Below, one piece after another: positions 17,785 to 26,801 of a stretch of DNA of 64,000 bases. A program made the translations under genes and the position numbers. This DNA comes from CAYRNC01 sp964425645 (lineage in GTDB: Bacteria; Bacillota; Clostridia; Peptostreptococcales; Anaerovoracaceae): assembly GCA_964425645.1 (NCBI GenBank), contig CAYRNC010000002.1:1-64000 (forward strand). Direction: 5' to 3'. Numbering within the stretch: position 1 is the stretch's first letter; each line of letters opens with the position of its first letter. A model generated the notes under the pieces. It was given only the letters and a program-made list of their open reading frames with translations. It was not told the origin of the DNA and did not search any database.

Positions 17785-18879
17785 TTACGGATTGAACAGA
17801 AAGCGAATCACATCTCCGTCTTTTACCTCATAGTCCTTACCTTCAGAGCGTACCAATCCTTTTTCTTTTGCTATGCTGAGGTTTCCGCCATGGGCCATAA
17901 GCCTGTCAAAGGCGATCGTTTCCGCACGAATAAAGCCTTTTTGAAAATCTGTGTGTATTTTCCCTGCAGCCTCTTTGGCTTTTGTGCCGCGTAAAATTGT
18001 CCAGGCCTTAATTTCGGGAGGTTCCGTTGTGATAAATGAAATCAAATCCAGCAGCCTGTAGGAAGCCTTGATCAGTTTGTCCATGCTTGATTCTTTTATT
18101 CCCATATCTGTCAGAAATGTTTCCCTTTCCTCTTTTTCTAATTCTGCAATTTCAGCTTCCAAAGCGGCGCACAGGACGATAACCTGTTCGTTGTTTTCTC
18201 TTGCGTAATTATGAAGGGTTTTTACATATGAATTATTGCATGGCGAAGCAAGATCATTTTCAGATATGTTAGCAGCATAGATTATCGGTTTTGACGAAAG
18301 CAGTCCTAAAGAAACAACGTGTTCCTTTTCCTCTTTTGTCAGTTGGAGATCGCGAATGAGACCGCCTGATTCCAAAGTATGGCGATAAAGCTGCAGCCGG
18401 TCGATTTCAGCCTGTAGGTTTTTGTCCGCTTTCATATTTTTTAAAGTCTTTTGGATGCGGCGGTCAAGTATTTCCAAATCAGATAAAGCCAGTTCGGTGT
18501 TGATTGTTTCGATGTCTGAAATGGGATCGACTTGCCCATTTACATGAACCAAGTTAGGGTCGTCAAAACATCTGACAACATGTACGACCGCCGCCGCTTC
18601 TCTTATGTGTCCAAGAAATTTGTTCCCCAATCCCTCCCCTTTAGATGCTCCTTTGACAAGGCCTGCAATATCATAAAACTCCACGGAAGCATAAACAATT
18701 TTTCTGGATTCATACATTTCTTTTAGTTGTTCAAGGCGTCCGTCCGGCACCGCTACGACCCCTATATTGGGATTGATTGTGCAAAAAGGATAGTTTGCTG
18801 CTTCTGCTCCTGCTTTTGTAATTGCGTTAAACAGGGTACTTTTGCCTACATTCGGCAGACCGACAATACCTAATTTCAT
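17785..18879 (-). CDS. ychF: Redox-regulated ATPase YchF (Obg family)
   Basis: Universally conserved Obg-related nucleotidase that prefers ATP and binds ribosomes. The 364-residue protein has G1 [18 protein letters not shown] at residue 7, the switch region [22 protein letters not shown], and a C-terminal TGS-like domain ending in [15 protein letters not shown]. The start has an AAGGAG ribosome site. It lies 24 bp downstream of lgt on the same strand, so the two are probably cotranscribed. Confidence 0.96.
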   Translation of the reverse strand: MKLGIVGLPNVGKSTLFNAITKAGAEAANYPFCTINPNIGVVAVPDGRLEQLKEMYESRKIVYASVEFYDIAGLVKGASKGEGLGNKFLGHIREAAAVVHVVRCFDDPNLVHVNGQVDPISDIETINTELALSDLEILDRRIQKTLKNMKADKNLQAEIDRLQLYRHTLESGGLIRDLQLTKEEKEHVVSLGLLSSKPIIYAANISENDLASPCNNSYVKTLHNYARENNEQVIVLCAALEAEIAELEKEERETFLTDMGIKESSMDKLIKASYRLLDLISFITTEPPEIKAWTILRGTKAKEAAGKIHTDFQKGFIRAETIAFDRLMAHGGNLSIAKEKGLVRSEGKDYEVKDGDVIRFLFNP

Positions 18880-18903
18880 GGAATCTCCTTACAATTCGTT
18901 GTT

Positions 18904-19665
18904 TTAATAAAACATTCGGCTGCGATTACATTTTCTCCGAAGCCTTATATAGATGATAAAGAATAAAAAAAATATTATTATACTTACTATTTGGGCTACC
19001 TTGAAAGAGCCTAACATCAGGCTGTCTGTCCGAAGCCCCTCCACAAAAAATCTTTCCGCGGAATAAAGAACTCCGTACAGCAGAAATGTTTGCCCTTCAA
19101 ATTTACGGTTGTTATCAATAACAATTAATAAAAAAAATATGAACAGGCACCAGATCGATTCGTAGAGGAAGGTCGGATGCACCGCTTCTCCATCTATAGC
19201 TATGGCCCAGGGCAGATCTGTAGGGCCGCCGTGAGCCTCTTGGTTGAAATAGTTTCCCCAGCGGCCTATAGATTGAGCCAAGGCTATCGATGGAGCCATG
19301 AGATCAAGAAGGTTCATCGGTCGAATTGACCAAATAAAGCAAAAGATAATTGCCGCCGTAAGGCCGAATAGCAAGCCTCCGTGAATCGCCAGGCCTCCCA
19401 GGCGTATGTTTAGCATTGAAATGATGTCGCCTTTGAAGTTATCAAAATGAAACACAATATAATAAAGTCGGGAGCCTATTATCCCGGCGGGAAGGGAAAC
19501 AAGAACAATATCCAATACCCGCTCACTTTGAATATCGTGGCGAGGAGCCCTGTAGTAGGCGATGATCATTCCTGTGAGTATACCTGTCGCAATTAATATG
19601 CCGTACCATCTTACAGAAAATCCAAACAGGGAAAAGGCTATGGGGTCTGGCGTAGGAAGGAACAT
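18904..19665 (-). CDS. lgt: Prolipoprotein diacylglyceryl transferase
   Basis: Membrane enzyme that adds diacylglycerol to the lipobox cysteine of prolipoproteins. From ATG 19665, which follows GGAGGTAG, it is 253 residues with seven hydrophobic segments. The signature IGRWGNYFNQEAHGG lies in the middle, and the N-terminal FSVRWYGILIATGI and HPTFLYES motifs are present. The open frame upstream of 19665 lacks a ribosome site, so I shortened it. The C-terminus is short and basic. Confidence 0.95.
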   Translation of the reverse strand: MFLPTPDPIAFSLFGFSVRWYGILIATGILTGMIIAYYRAPRHDIQSERVLDIVLVSLPAGIIGSRLYYIVFHFDNFKGDIISMLNIRLGGLAIHGGLLFGLTAAIIFCFIWSIRPMNLLDLMAPSIALAQSIGRWGNYFNQEAHGGPTDLPWAIAIDGEAVHPTFLYESIWCLFIFFLLIVIDNNRKFEGQTFLLYGVLYSAERFFVEGLRTDSLMLGSFKVAQIVSIIIFFLFFIIYIRLRRKCNRSRMFY

Positions 19666-19780
19666 ACTACTACCTCCGTAATGGATATTATACGTTATAT
19701 TTTTATGGAAATCCAGCAAAATGAAAATTGAGCAGCGGATACAGCAGAGTGAAAACTGTTAACCGATCTGTATTTTCATA

Positions 19781-19789
19781 TGGTATAAT
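19781..19789 (+). promoter_or_regulatory. Extended -10 promoter of dapB
   Basis: TGGTATAAT at 19781-19789 is an extended -10 element (TGn plus perfect TATAAT), 33 bp upstream of the dapB start. The -35 is poor (TTAACC at 19759, 19-bp spacing), as is common with extended -10 promoters. Confidence 0.6.
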
Positions 19790-19821
19790 AAATTAATACG
19801 TAAAAAGGAAAGGTAATAACC

Positions 19822-20607
19822 ATGAATGTAGTTATAACCGCCCCGAAAGGTAAGATGGGGCGGCTGTTGGTAAAGATGGCTCTGGACAGTGACGGCATCG
19901 ATATCGTGGCCGGATTGGGACCCCAAAATAGACCCTATATCGGGCAAGATGTAGGCATTGCCGCAGGATTGGGCCGCAAGGCGGATGCCTTGGTTACAGA
20001 TGATTTGGATGAAGCTGTCCGCTTATGTGATCTGATCATTGATTTCTCAACGGTGCAGTTATCTATGAATGTACTTGATGCGGCTCTTCGTCATAAAAAG
20101 ACCCTGGTTTGCGGAACCACGGGTTTCTCGAACGGACAATTGGCTAAAATAATTGACGGGGCTGATTCAATTCCGATTTTCAAATCGGCGAACACTTCGT
20201 ACGTTGTTCATATCATGAACGCGCTGCTCAAAATTGCAGCAACGGCTCTTTTTGAGAAATCCGATATAGATATAATAGATTTACACGATCGCATGAAGGT
20301 GGATATTCCAAGCGGAACTGCAATGGAATTTGGGCAGACGATATCGAAGGCTGTGAATAGAACTCTGGATGAAAATCTGTTAAGTTTTCACTCCGTGAGA
20401 TCAGGAGATATTGCAAGCAGTCATAAGGTTATATTTGGGTGTTTGGGAGAAAGGCTTGAAATTTCGCATCACGCGCAGAACTGGGAGTGTTTTGCCAGGG
20501 GTGCGATGGATGCTGTATTTTTCATGCGGGATAAAGGGCCGGGTCTTTATACCATGGTTGATGTGGTTCAAAATGGGCTCCTGATAAATTGCGAAGGGGG
20601 TAGCTGA
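19822..20607 (+). CDS. dapB: 4-hydroxy-tetrahydrodipicolinate reductase, divergent
   Basis: Reductase of the diaminopimelate and lysine pathway, 261 residues. The family frame is recognisable: N-terminal Rossmann start MNVVITAPKGKMGR, CGTTGF near residue 97, the active-site stretch DLHDRMKVDIPSGTA near residue 152, and the C-terminal FARGAMDAVFFM. Two points are unusual. The first glycine of the nucleotide loop is replaced (APKGKMG instead of a GxxGxMG form). The tandem catalytic histidines are reduced to His-Asp, while the lysine of KVD-PSGTA is kept. It stands alone, with no other dap gene, and is coupled to the next gene by a one-base overlap. Confidence 0.85.
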   Translation: MNVVITAPKGKMGRLLVKMALDSDGIDIVAGLGPQNRPYIGQDVGIAAGLGRKADALVTDDLDEAVRLCDLIIDFSTVQLSMNVLDAALRHKKTLVCGTTGFSNGQLAKIIDGADSIPIFKSANTSYVVHIMNALLKIAATALFEKSDIDIIDLHDRMKVDIPSGTAMEFGQTISKAVNRTLDENLLSFHSVRSGDIASSHKVIFGCLGERLEISHHAQNWECFARGAMDAVFFMRDKGPGLYTMVDVVQNGLLINCEGGS

Positions 20608-21452
20608 TGCCAAAAGACCATAGATTTGCCGTCTTAATCGACGCAGATAATATTTCAGATAAGTATATAAAATTCATTTTCGATGAGATTTCCAATGAAG
20701 GGGTAGCAACCTATAAAAGAATATACGGAGATTGGACAAAGCCGGATCTGGCTCCCTGGAAGAACATCCTTTTAGAGTATTCCGTGACCCCGATCCAACA
20801 ATACAGATATACAACAGGAAAAAATGCAACTGATGCCGCTATGATTATAGATGCTATGGATATACTTTATTCCGGGAATGTAGACGGATTCTGTCTTGTT
20901 ACGAGCGACAGCGATTTTACCAGGCTGGCATCCCGGCTGAGGGAATCCGGTATGGATGTTGTAGGCATGGGCGAAAGAAAAACCCCAAAGGCCTTTGTTG
21001 TCGCCTGCAATAAATTTAAGTACCTTGATATCCTGGCTAATCAGCTTAATCAGGATAAAGAAGCAAAGCAGAAGGAAGCGACTATAAGGGATAGGATCAT
21101 TAAATCAAAATCGGAACAGTTAAAAAAGAAAGATAAGATCATCATTGCAATACCGGAGGGATTTGAAGAAACGGAAGGTCAGAGCCTGAATCCTGAAATG
21201 ACACCGCTAGAAACGATAGAACAGGCAGTTCTGACTATAGTTCGGGAAAATTCCGATGAAGACGACTGGGTGTTTATCGGAGATATCGGCAACATGTTGC
21301 TTAAACGATATCCGGATTTTGACGTGCGCAATTTCGGCTATAAAAAACTTACTCCTTTTATTCGCTCGATGAGTTTTTTTGATATAAGAACAATCCGTCA
21401 CGGAAGCAGTATGCTGGTTTATGTAAAAGAGAAGGAAAGCACGGGCAGATAA
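20607..21452 (+). CDS. NYN (PIN-like) domain protein with C-terminal OST-HTH/LOTUS domain
   Basis: Predicted RNA-processing or RNA-binding protein of 281 residues. The NYN domain (about 1-145) has the acidic residues expected of a PIN-type nuclease: VLIDADN near residue 9, TDAAMIIDAMDIL near 71 and TSDSDFTRLASRLRESG near 96. A charged linker follows. Residues about 205-275 (LETIEQAVLTIVRE...VFIGDIGNMLLKRYPDF...YKKLTPFIRSM) match an OST-HTH domain. Its start overlaps the dapB stop by one base, so it is translated with dapB, although no link between the two is known. The target RNA is unknown. Confidence 0.82.
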   Translation: MPKDHRFAVLIDADNISDKYIKFIFDEISNEGVATYKRIYGDWTKPDLAPWKNILLEYSVTPIQQYRYTTGKNATDAAMIIDAMDILYSGNVDGFCLVTSDSDFTRLASRLRESGMDVVGMGERKTPKAFVVACNKFKYLDILANQLNQDKEAKQKEATIRDRIIKSKSEQLKKKDKIIIAIPEGFEETEGQSLNPEMTPLETIEQAVLTIVRENSDEDDWVFIGDIGNMLLKRYPDFDVRNFGYKKLTPFIRSMSFFDIRTIRHGSSMLVYVKEKESTGR

Positions 21453-21472
21453 AAAAAGAAACTAAAAGTAGG

Positions 21473-21492
21473 GGTGGGGCAGAAGCCCCACC
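21473..21492 (-). terminator. Terminator of the cysteine-rich gene (minus strand)
   Basis: An 8-bp GC-rich perfect stem (21473-21480 with 21485-21492, loop of 4) is followed on the minus strand by a T-rich tract. On the plus strand no T-run follows, so it acts mainly on the minus-strand gene, although it also lies 20 bp after the NYN gene. Confidence 0.65.
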
Positions 21493-21506
21493 TGATAATC
21501 CAGAGT

Positions 21507-22606
21507 TTACCAACTGCACCCGTTACAGCCTAAATATTGAAATGCGCTTCTNNNNNNNNNNGCCCGATATTGTTACAGATGGTTCCCGTCGGCTTGCAAC
21601 ATAAATTCTGCTTTGTTTCACAAGGTTCCTTTTCAAAGCTTAGAATTGCTTCTCCTGCCTGATCGCATGGGAGGAGAACCTCGGCACTATTAACCGAAAA
21701 TAGAGTTTTTCGCACTACTTCAACGTTTACTTTCGGCACTACAATGAGATTGGTGCAAAGGTTTAGCATGCAGGTTTGCATGCCTCTTAACTCTCTGCAG
21801 GTAGGGTCTGCTCCTTCTGATTTTGGCCCTTTCGCATTGCAGCAGGATGCTAATAGTCTCGGGTCCAACAAATCAATGCATCCGCTGAATTGAAAATTAA
21901 TATCCGGGGCAACGCCGTTGATAGAACAAGGAACGGCAAGGTCCGGTATGGCGAAGTTCGCGCAGCGTCCTGGAAGCGTGCACATAGGGCCGTCTGCATT
22001 TGTGAAAACTGCACGAAAGCGGCATGTTCTGCCCTGACTGTTTACAAGACCGGTAAGGGCAAATGTGGCTCGAAATTCCCATGGTCCGGCATTTTGAATC
22101 AGAAACATGCATCGACTCGGCTCGCCTTTATCGAGGCAGCTCATCTTTTGTGCGGCTTCAGTTACCGGCGCAGCGTTGATCATATACCTGTGGTTTGCAA
22201 ATTGTATGCTGTCAGGATTTTCTCCGCATATGGTCACTTGTGACGCATCGATGTTTCCGGGTGGTTTTATAGCGATAAAATCTAAAGTGGCATTTGTTTT
22301 TTCCACGATAAATTCTGCCCGCTCATCTATGATGCAGGAATCGCAGGAGCATCTGTTCCGTCGGTCTTCAGTTTCAAAAAATACCCGGAAGCCGCTCATT
22401 TCACCAACGTTAATATTACCCAGAAACAATGGACAGCTTTCAGCTTCGTTAAAAGAAAAGACTTTATCTAAATATACTAAATTGGATCGAGTTTTGCTTA
22501 ATTCGGTCCCTTTCAGATCGATATTAATTCCACAATTCTCCCTGACTTCATCAGTGTCGCAAAATCCGGACGAGCGAGAATTACGGTTACTTTTACAGCT
22601 TGACAT
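21507..22606 (-). CDS. Cysteine-rich protein of unknown family, interrupted by a 10-N gap near its C-terminus
   Basis: I do not recognise this protein. It is about 360 residues with at least 25 cysteines (about 7 per cent), including CSCDSC, CC and CETKQNLCC groups. It has no signal peptide or transmembrane helix and a mixed, beta-rich composition. Such proteins in Clostridia are often spore-coat or exosporium components, but that is inference. The N run at 21552-21561 lies close to the end. Read with the N count as given, the frame stops at 21530. One of the other two frames after the gap gives a tail with GCNGCSW and stops at 21507, which fits the composition better and is the end I use. 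The start ATG at 22606 has a GTGAGG ribosome site. Confidence 0.6.
21552..21561. other. Assembly gap (10 N) in the cysteine-rich gene
   Basis: Exactly ten N. Two other gaps in the window have the same length, so the count is probably a placeholder and the reading frame across it is not known. Confidence 0.95.
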
Positions 22607-22655
22607 ATACTAAACCTCACAATGTTATTCTCTATTGACCTAAGGCGGGTCTGAC

Positions 22656-22672
22656 TGCAGGTTATACCTGCA
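22656..22672. repeat. Inverted repeat TGCAGGT-TAT-ACCTGCA
   Basis: A perfect dyad of 7-base arms with a 3-base centre lies 50 bp upstream of the cysteine-rich gene start and 142 bp upstream of mraZ. Position and size suit an operator or a short hairpin in the leader of the minus-strand gene. No regulator can be named. Confidence 0.5.
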
Positions 22673-22763
22673 AGCCCTTGTATATCATATGAAATAAAGG
22701 TAAAGATGCTACAATCGATCTGATGGAAGGGAGACCCCATTTATTTAATATTATAGTTGCAAA

Positions 22764-22789
22764 GTGGAGCGGAGTGGAGTATAGTGGAG
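22764..22789 (+). promoter_or_regulatory. MraZ operator: three GTGGAG boxes at 10-bp spacing
   Basis: GTGGAG occurs at 22764-22769, 22774-22779 and 22784-22789, always separated by four bases, just upstream of mraZ. Direct repeats of this type with one-turn spacing are the known binding sites of the MraZ repressor in front of dcw clusters, so autoregulation is expected. A possible -10 (TATTAT, 22749-22754) lies immediately upstream. Confidence 0.85.
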
Positions 22790-22813
22790 GTGAATTACAA
22801 AGGAGAAAAGTGT

Positions 22814-23242
22814 ATGTTTATTGGTGAGTACCAACATACTATTGATGCAAAAGGCAGGATAATTATTCCTTCAAAGTTTCGGGAAGAATTGGGCTACAGG
22901 TTCATCATGACCAAGGGTCTTGACAACTGTCTTTTTTTATATTCTACGGAGGAGTGGGAAAAATTTGAGGACAAGCTGATTAGTCTCCCCGTAGCTAGCA
23001 AGGATGCCAGGGCATTCGTACGTTACTTTTTCTCCGGGGCCGTTGAATGCGAGATAGATAAGCAAGGCAGATTATCTATTCCGCCCACCCTTAGGGAACA
23101 TGCGCGTATTGATAAGGATTTAGTTACAATAGGTGTTATGAGCCGTGTGGAGGTTTGGAGCAAAGAGGAATGGGTGGATTATGGCATCAACAGTCTAAGC
23201 TATGACGAGATCTCTGAAAAAATGGCCGAGCTGGGCATATAG
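22814..23242 (+). CDS. mraZ: Transcriptional regulator MraZ
   Basis: AbrB-like double SpoVT domain protein that binds repeats upstream of its own gene and controls the dcw cluster. The start ATG 22814 follows AGGAGA and gives [27 protein letters not shown], the standard N-terminus, for 142 residues. The second half repeats the fold with [21 protein letters not shown]. The longer frame from 22757 begins upstream of the operator repeats and is not used. Confidence 0.95.
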   Translation: MFIGEYQHTIDAKGRIIIPSKFREELGYRFIMTKGLDNCLFLYSTEEWEKFEDKLISLPVASKDARAFVRYFFSGAVECEIDKQGRLSIPPTLREHARIDKDLVTIGVMSRVEVWSKEEWVDYGINSLSYDEISEKMAELGI

Positions 23243-23261
23243 AGGAGGCTTGATTAAGTCC

Positions 23262-24197
23262 ATGGAATTTTCACATATTCCGGTGCTTTGGGAAGAAACG
23301 ATAAATATGCTTAATATCAAGCCTGATGGCTGCTATGCCGACGGAACCTTAGGGGGAGGGGGCCATGCGAAGGCCATATGTGAACGGCTTAGCCGTAATG
23401 GTATTCTAATTGGTATTGACCGGGACAAAGATTCTTTGTCCGTTGCCGAAAAACAACTGTCCGAATTTAGGAACAAAAAATACTTCATTCAAAGAAATTA
23501 TGAAGATATAAAAGAAATTCTTGCAGATCTGGACATAGAAGGGCTTGATGGAGCCGTGCTGGATCTTGGCGTGTCGTCTTTGCAGCTGGACAATCCTGAT
23601 AGAGGTTTTTCATACATGCGGGATGAAGTTTTGGATATGCGTATGAATACGGCGGACGAGCTTACGGCCCGGTTCGTTGTAAATAAATACGAAAAGGAAA
23701 AACTAACGCAGGTAATAAGGGAATACGGTGAAGAGAAATGGGCATCGAGGATAGCAGCTTTTATTGTAAGGGAAAGATGTAAAGGTCATATTGAAACCAC
23801 GGGTCAATTGGTGGAAATTATAAAAATGGCAATCCCCGCGGCTGCGAGACGGGAAGGACCCCATCCGGCAAAACGAACATTTCAAGCGATAAGGATTGAA
23901 GTTAATAATGAGCTTCGTCAATTGGAAAGGGCTTTAGACAGGTTTATGGATGTACTGCTTCCGAAAGGGCGGTTGTGTGTTATAACATTTCATTCCTTAG
24001 AGGATCGAATTGTAAAGAACGCTTATAAGGAACGCCTTTTTCCTTGCATCTGTCCCAGGGAATTTCCGGTCTGTACCTGCGGCAGACTGACAGATGTAAA
24101 AAAAGTCACCGGAAAACCTGTGTTACCCGGTAAGCAAGAGCTTGAAGAAAACCCCAGATCCCGCAGTGCAAAATTAAGGACAATCGAAAAGAGGTGA
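23262..24197 (+). CDS. rsmH: 16S rRNA (cytosine1402-N4)-methyltransferase
   Basis: Methylates N4 of C1402 in 16S rRNA. It has 311 residues from ATG 23262, which begins [17 protein letters not shown]. The SAM-binding motif [19 protein letters not shown] lies near residue 27. [40 protein letters not shown] and the C-terminal [12 protein letters not shown] segment are all family signatures. The AGAGGAGG site is 13 bases upstream, which is long. A TTG at 23250 is too close to it. Confidence 0.95.
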   Translation: MEFSHIPVLWEETINMLNIKPDGCYADGTLGGGGHAKAICERLSRNGILIGIDRDKDSLSVAEKQLSEFRNKKYFIQRNYEDIKEILADLDIEGLDGAVLDLGVSSLQLDNPDRGFSYMRDEVLDMRMNTADELTARFVVNKYEKEKLTQVIREYGEEKWASRIAAFIVRERCKGHIETTGQLVEIIKMAIPAAARREGPHPAKRTFQAIRIEVNNELRQLERALDRFMDVLLPKGRLCVITFHSLEDRIVKNAYKERLFPCICPREFPVCTCGRLTDVKKVTGKPVLPGKQELEENPRSRSAKLRTIEKR

Positions 24198-24203
24198 TGT
24201 TTA

Positions 24204-24644
24204 ATGATACCTGCGGAAAAATGGTACGAGCATCAGATGAACTATCAAAGATACGGTCTGGATATGAGACCCGTTCCGACAAAGACTAAGAAGATTTCCG
24301 GCGCAAAACATGGAATTATAGGTCCAAAGGACAGAATCAGACTTCTCTTTCTTACTGTTTTTACCGGTATGATTTGCATCTGCCTTATTGTGATGGCCGC
24401 CTATTCTGCGAAGACCAAATACAATATTAACGGGCTTTTGGCTGAGACGGACAGGATAAGGGGGGAAATTGAAAATATCAATGTGGCTATCAAGACATCG
24501 TCCGGAATATCGGTGATAGAGGAAAAAGCCAAAGGGATGGGAATGGTATACCCTGAGATAGATCAAATCATTTACATAGAGGCGGATTGCAATACGATGA
24601 AAGATTTTGCGCTGGCTCTTAAAAGGGTCGCATATAATCAATAG
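24204..24644 (+). CDS. ftsL: FtsL-like septum formation protein
   Basis: A 146-residue bitopic protein: a basic N-terminal cytoplasmic part, one transmembrane helix (about 50-72, FLTVFTGMICICLIVMAAY) and an extracytoplasmic heptad-type segment (NGLLAETDRIRGEIENINVAI). It ends in a short region KAKGMGMVYPEIDQIIYIE, typical of FtsL. Sequence identity in this family is low, so the call rests on topology and on the position between rsmH and the PBP. It would act with FtsQ/DivIB and the septal PBP. Confidence 0.82.
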   Translation: MIPAEKWYEHQMNYQRYGLDMRPVPTKTKKISGAKHGIIGPKDRIRLLFLTVFTGMICICLIVMAAYSAKTKYNINGLLAETDRIRGEIENINVAIKTSSGISVIEEKAKGMGMVYPEIDQIIYIEADCNTMKDFALALKRVAYNQ

Positions 24645-24772
24645 GCATAAACCATAGCCGTGAGAAGTAAAATATTAACGGTACATAAGGTAAAATAAGA
24701 ATAAAAAGGTATCCGGGTAACTGCATTACGAAAAAAAGGCCTATCCGGATTTTACTTTTGAAAGGAAGTCCA

Positions 24773-26770
24773 ATGTCTGTAAGCTCCATGAAAAATAAAA
24801 GGCGTTTGATTGCCGTTTTTATAATCTTCGGTCTTTTTTGTGCAGGCCTTTGTTTTCGTGTGGGGTGGATTACTGTTGTAGCCGGGGAGCATTACAGCAA
24901 GCTGGCTATAGAACAGCAGACAAGGGATACGCCGATACCTGCAAAAAGAGGAATGATTTTCGATCGGAACGGTAAAGAACTAGCAATCAGCGCTGTAACT
25001 AATACGATATGGGCAAGGCCTTCGGATGTGCGGTCTGCAAAAACTAAAGAAGAGGGGCAAAAAAAACTTGACCATGCAGCAGATGCGCTTGCGTCAATAT
25101 TAGAACAGGACAGGGCAGAAATATATAAAATCCTGACAACCGAAAAATCCTTGGTTAAAGTTGCAAAATACATAGATAAAGAGAAAGCCAATCAGATAAG
25201 GGAAGAACGGCTATCGGGAATATCCATAGCGGAGGATGTTAAAAGATACTATCCGTTGGGTTCTTTCGCTTCACACATTCTCGGTAATACCACGGATGAC
25301 AATCGGGGTCTTTCCGGTATCGAATTGAAATATGATAAATACCTGTCAGGTATTCCGGGTCGTTGGATAAAGAATACCGACGTTGCGGGAGACAGCCTTT
25401 CCTACGGGATAGAAAAATATTATAAAGCAGAGGACGGTTTGTCAGCAATGCTGACGATCGATGAGGTAATACAGCACTATGTGGAAAAAGCTATAGAGCA
25501 GGTGCAGGCAGATACTCTTGCGAAGCGGGTTATGTGCCTGATTATGGATCCAAAAACCGGAGACATACTGGCTATGGCAATGACGCCGGACTTTGATCCG
25601 AACAATCCAAGGGTCCCCTTAGATAAAAATGAGGCTTTATATGTTCAGGGTCTATCGGACGATCAAAAGTTGATATATTGGAATGATATGTGGAGAAACC
25701 CTATGGTAAGCGATACCTATGAACCCGGCTCAACATTTAAGCTGATTACCACATCCATTGCATTGGAAGAGGGGGTTACGCATTTAAAAGATAATTTCGT
25801 GTGTACCGGAAGCTATGTAGTTGCAGGGACTAAATTGTCATGTTGGCGCTCATACAAGCCCCATGGATCCCAAACATTGGTCGAGGCCGTAGAAAATTCC
25901 TGCAACCCGGTGTTCGTTCAGTTATCTCAACGCCTTGGAATTGAAACATATTATAATTATTTAAATAAATTCGGTTTAATGGAGAAGACAGGTGTGGATT
26001 ATCCCGGTGAAGGGGGAAATATTCTTCAAAGCATAGAGACTGCCGGTCCTGTAGGGCTAGCTACGATGTCCTATGGCCAGGGTATCGCTGTCACTCCCGT
26101 AAGCCTGGTAACTGCGATTTCCGCTCTGGGAAATGAGGGCATGCTCATGCGTCCCCGCCTTGTTAAAGCATTTCTGGATCAAAACGGCAACATCATTGAA
26201 AGCATTAAGCCGTTGGCTGTCAGGCAGGTCGTTTCTAAAAAGACGGCCGAAGAAATGTGCTTTATTATGGAGTCCGCCGTATCGGAGGGTAGCGGAGGTA
26301 ACGCAAAATTACCCGGTTACCGGATAGGCGGGAAGACGGGAACGGCCAATAAGGTGGAAAAGGGTGCATATGTGGATGCAACATATTCTTCTTTTATCGG
26401 AATGGCCCCCATGAATGATCCAAGGCTGACAATACTTATGGTCGTGGATTCACCCCAAGGTGTCAAGTTCGGCAGTCAGACAGCCGCTCCCGGGGTTAAA
26501 ATGATTTTAGAGGACACATTGCGCTATTTGAATATAAGGCCGCAATACAGTGAAGAGGAAAAGGCCAGGGCCGAAAGCCAATTGGCAGTAGTGCCCGATA
26601 TAGTCGGCAAAAACTTCAGTGAGGCTATAGGGATATTGGGCGGCGCTGAACTGACCTATGTGGTTGCCCCCGCAAGGGAGAGCGGCGAGGACTTTTTGGT
26701 GGTGGACCAATATCCTAAGCCGGGGGAAAAAGCAAAGAAAAAAGCCGGTGTATATCTTTACTGGAAATAG
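24773..26770 (+). CDS. spoVD: Class B penicillin-binding protein with PASTA domain (SpoVD/PBP2B type)
   Basis: Transpeptidase of septal or spore-cortex peptidoglycan synthesis, about 665 residues. It has an N-terminal membrane anchor (12-34) and a pedestal domain. The catalytic domain carries Ser320-Thr-Phe-Lys323 (EPGSTFKLIT), then SCN in VENSCNPVF, and KTGT in IGGKTGTAN. One PASTA domain lies at the C-terminus (VVPDIVGKNFSEA...VDQYPKPGEKAKK). The start is ATG 24773 after GAAAGGAAG. The single PASTA domain and the dcw position fit SpoVD, but this may be the only septal PBP here, so a vegetative role is also possible. Confidence 0.88.
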   Translation: MSVSSMKNKRRLIAVFIIFGLFCAGLCFRVGWITVVAGEHYSKLAIEQQTRDTPIPAKRGMIFDRNGKELAISAVTNTIWARPSDVRSAKTKEEGQKKLDHAADALASILEQDRAEIYKILTTEKSLVKVAKYIDKEKANQIREERLSGISIAEDVKRYYPLGSFASHILGNTTDDNRGLSGIELKYDKYLSGIPGRWIKNTDVAGDSLSYGIEKYYKAEDGLSAMLTIDEVIQHYVEKAIEQVQADTLAKRVMCLIMDPKTGDILAMAMTPDFDPNNPRVPLDKNEALYVQGLSDDQKLIYWNDMWRNPMVSDTYEPGSTFKLITTSIALEEGVTHLKDNFVCTGSYVVAGTKLSCWRSYKPHGSQTLVEAVENSCNPVFVQLSQRLGIETYYNYLNKFGLMEKTGVDYPGEGGNILQSIETAGPVGLATMSYGQGIAVTPVSLVTAISALGNEGMLMRPRLVKAFLDQNGNIIESIKPLAVRQVVSKKTAEEMCFIMESAVSEGSGGNAKLPGYRIGGKTGTANKVEKGAYVDATYSSFIGMAPMNDPRLTILMVVDSPQGVKFGSQTAAPGVKMILEDTLRYLNIRPQYSEEEKARAESQLAVVPDIVGKNFSEAIGILGGAELTYVVAPARESGEDFLVVDQYPKPGEKAKKKAGVYLYWK

Positions 26771-26801
26771 GTGCGTTTGAAGGCGTTGGGAGATGTAATT
26801 A

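Noticed and set aside
21507..22606. SPOCS-domain (DUF3794) spore protein or Ena appendage subunit
   Set aside because: The protein is too cysteine rich for the first and too long for the second, and I could match no diagnostic motif of either.
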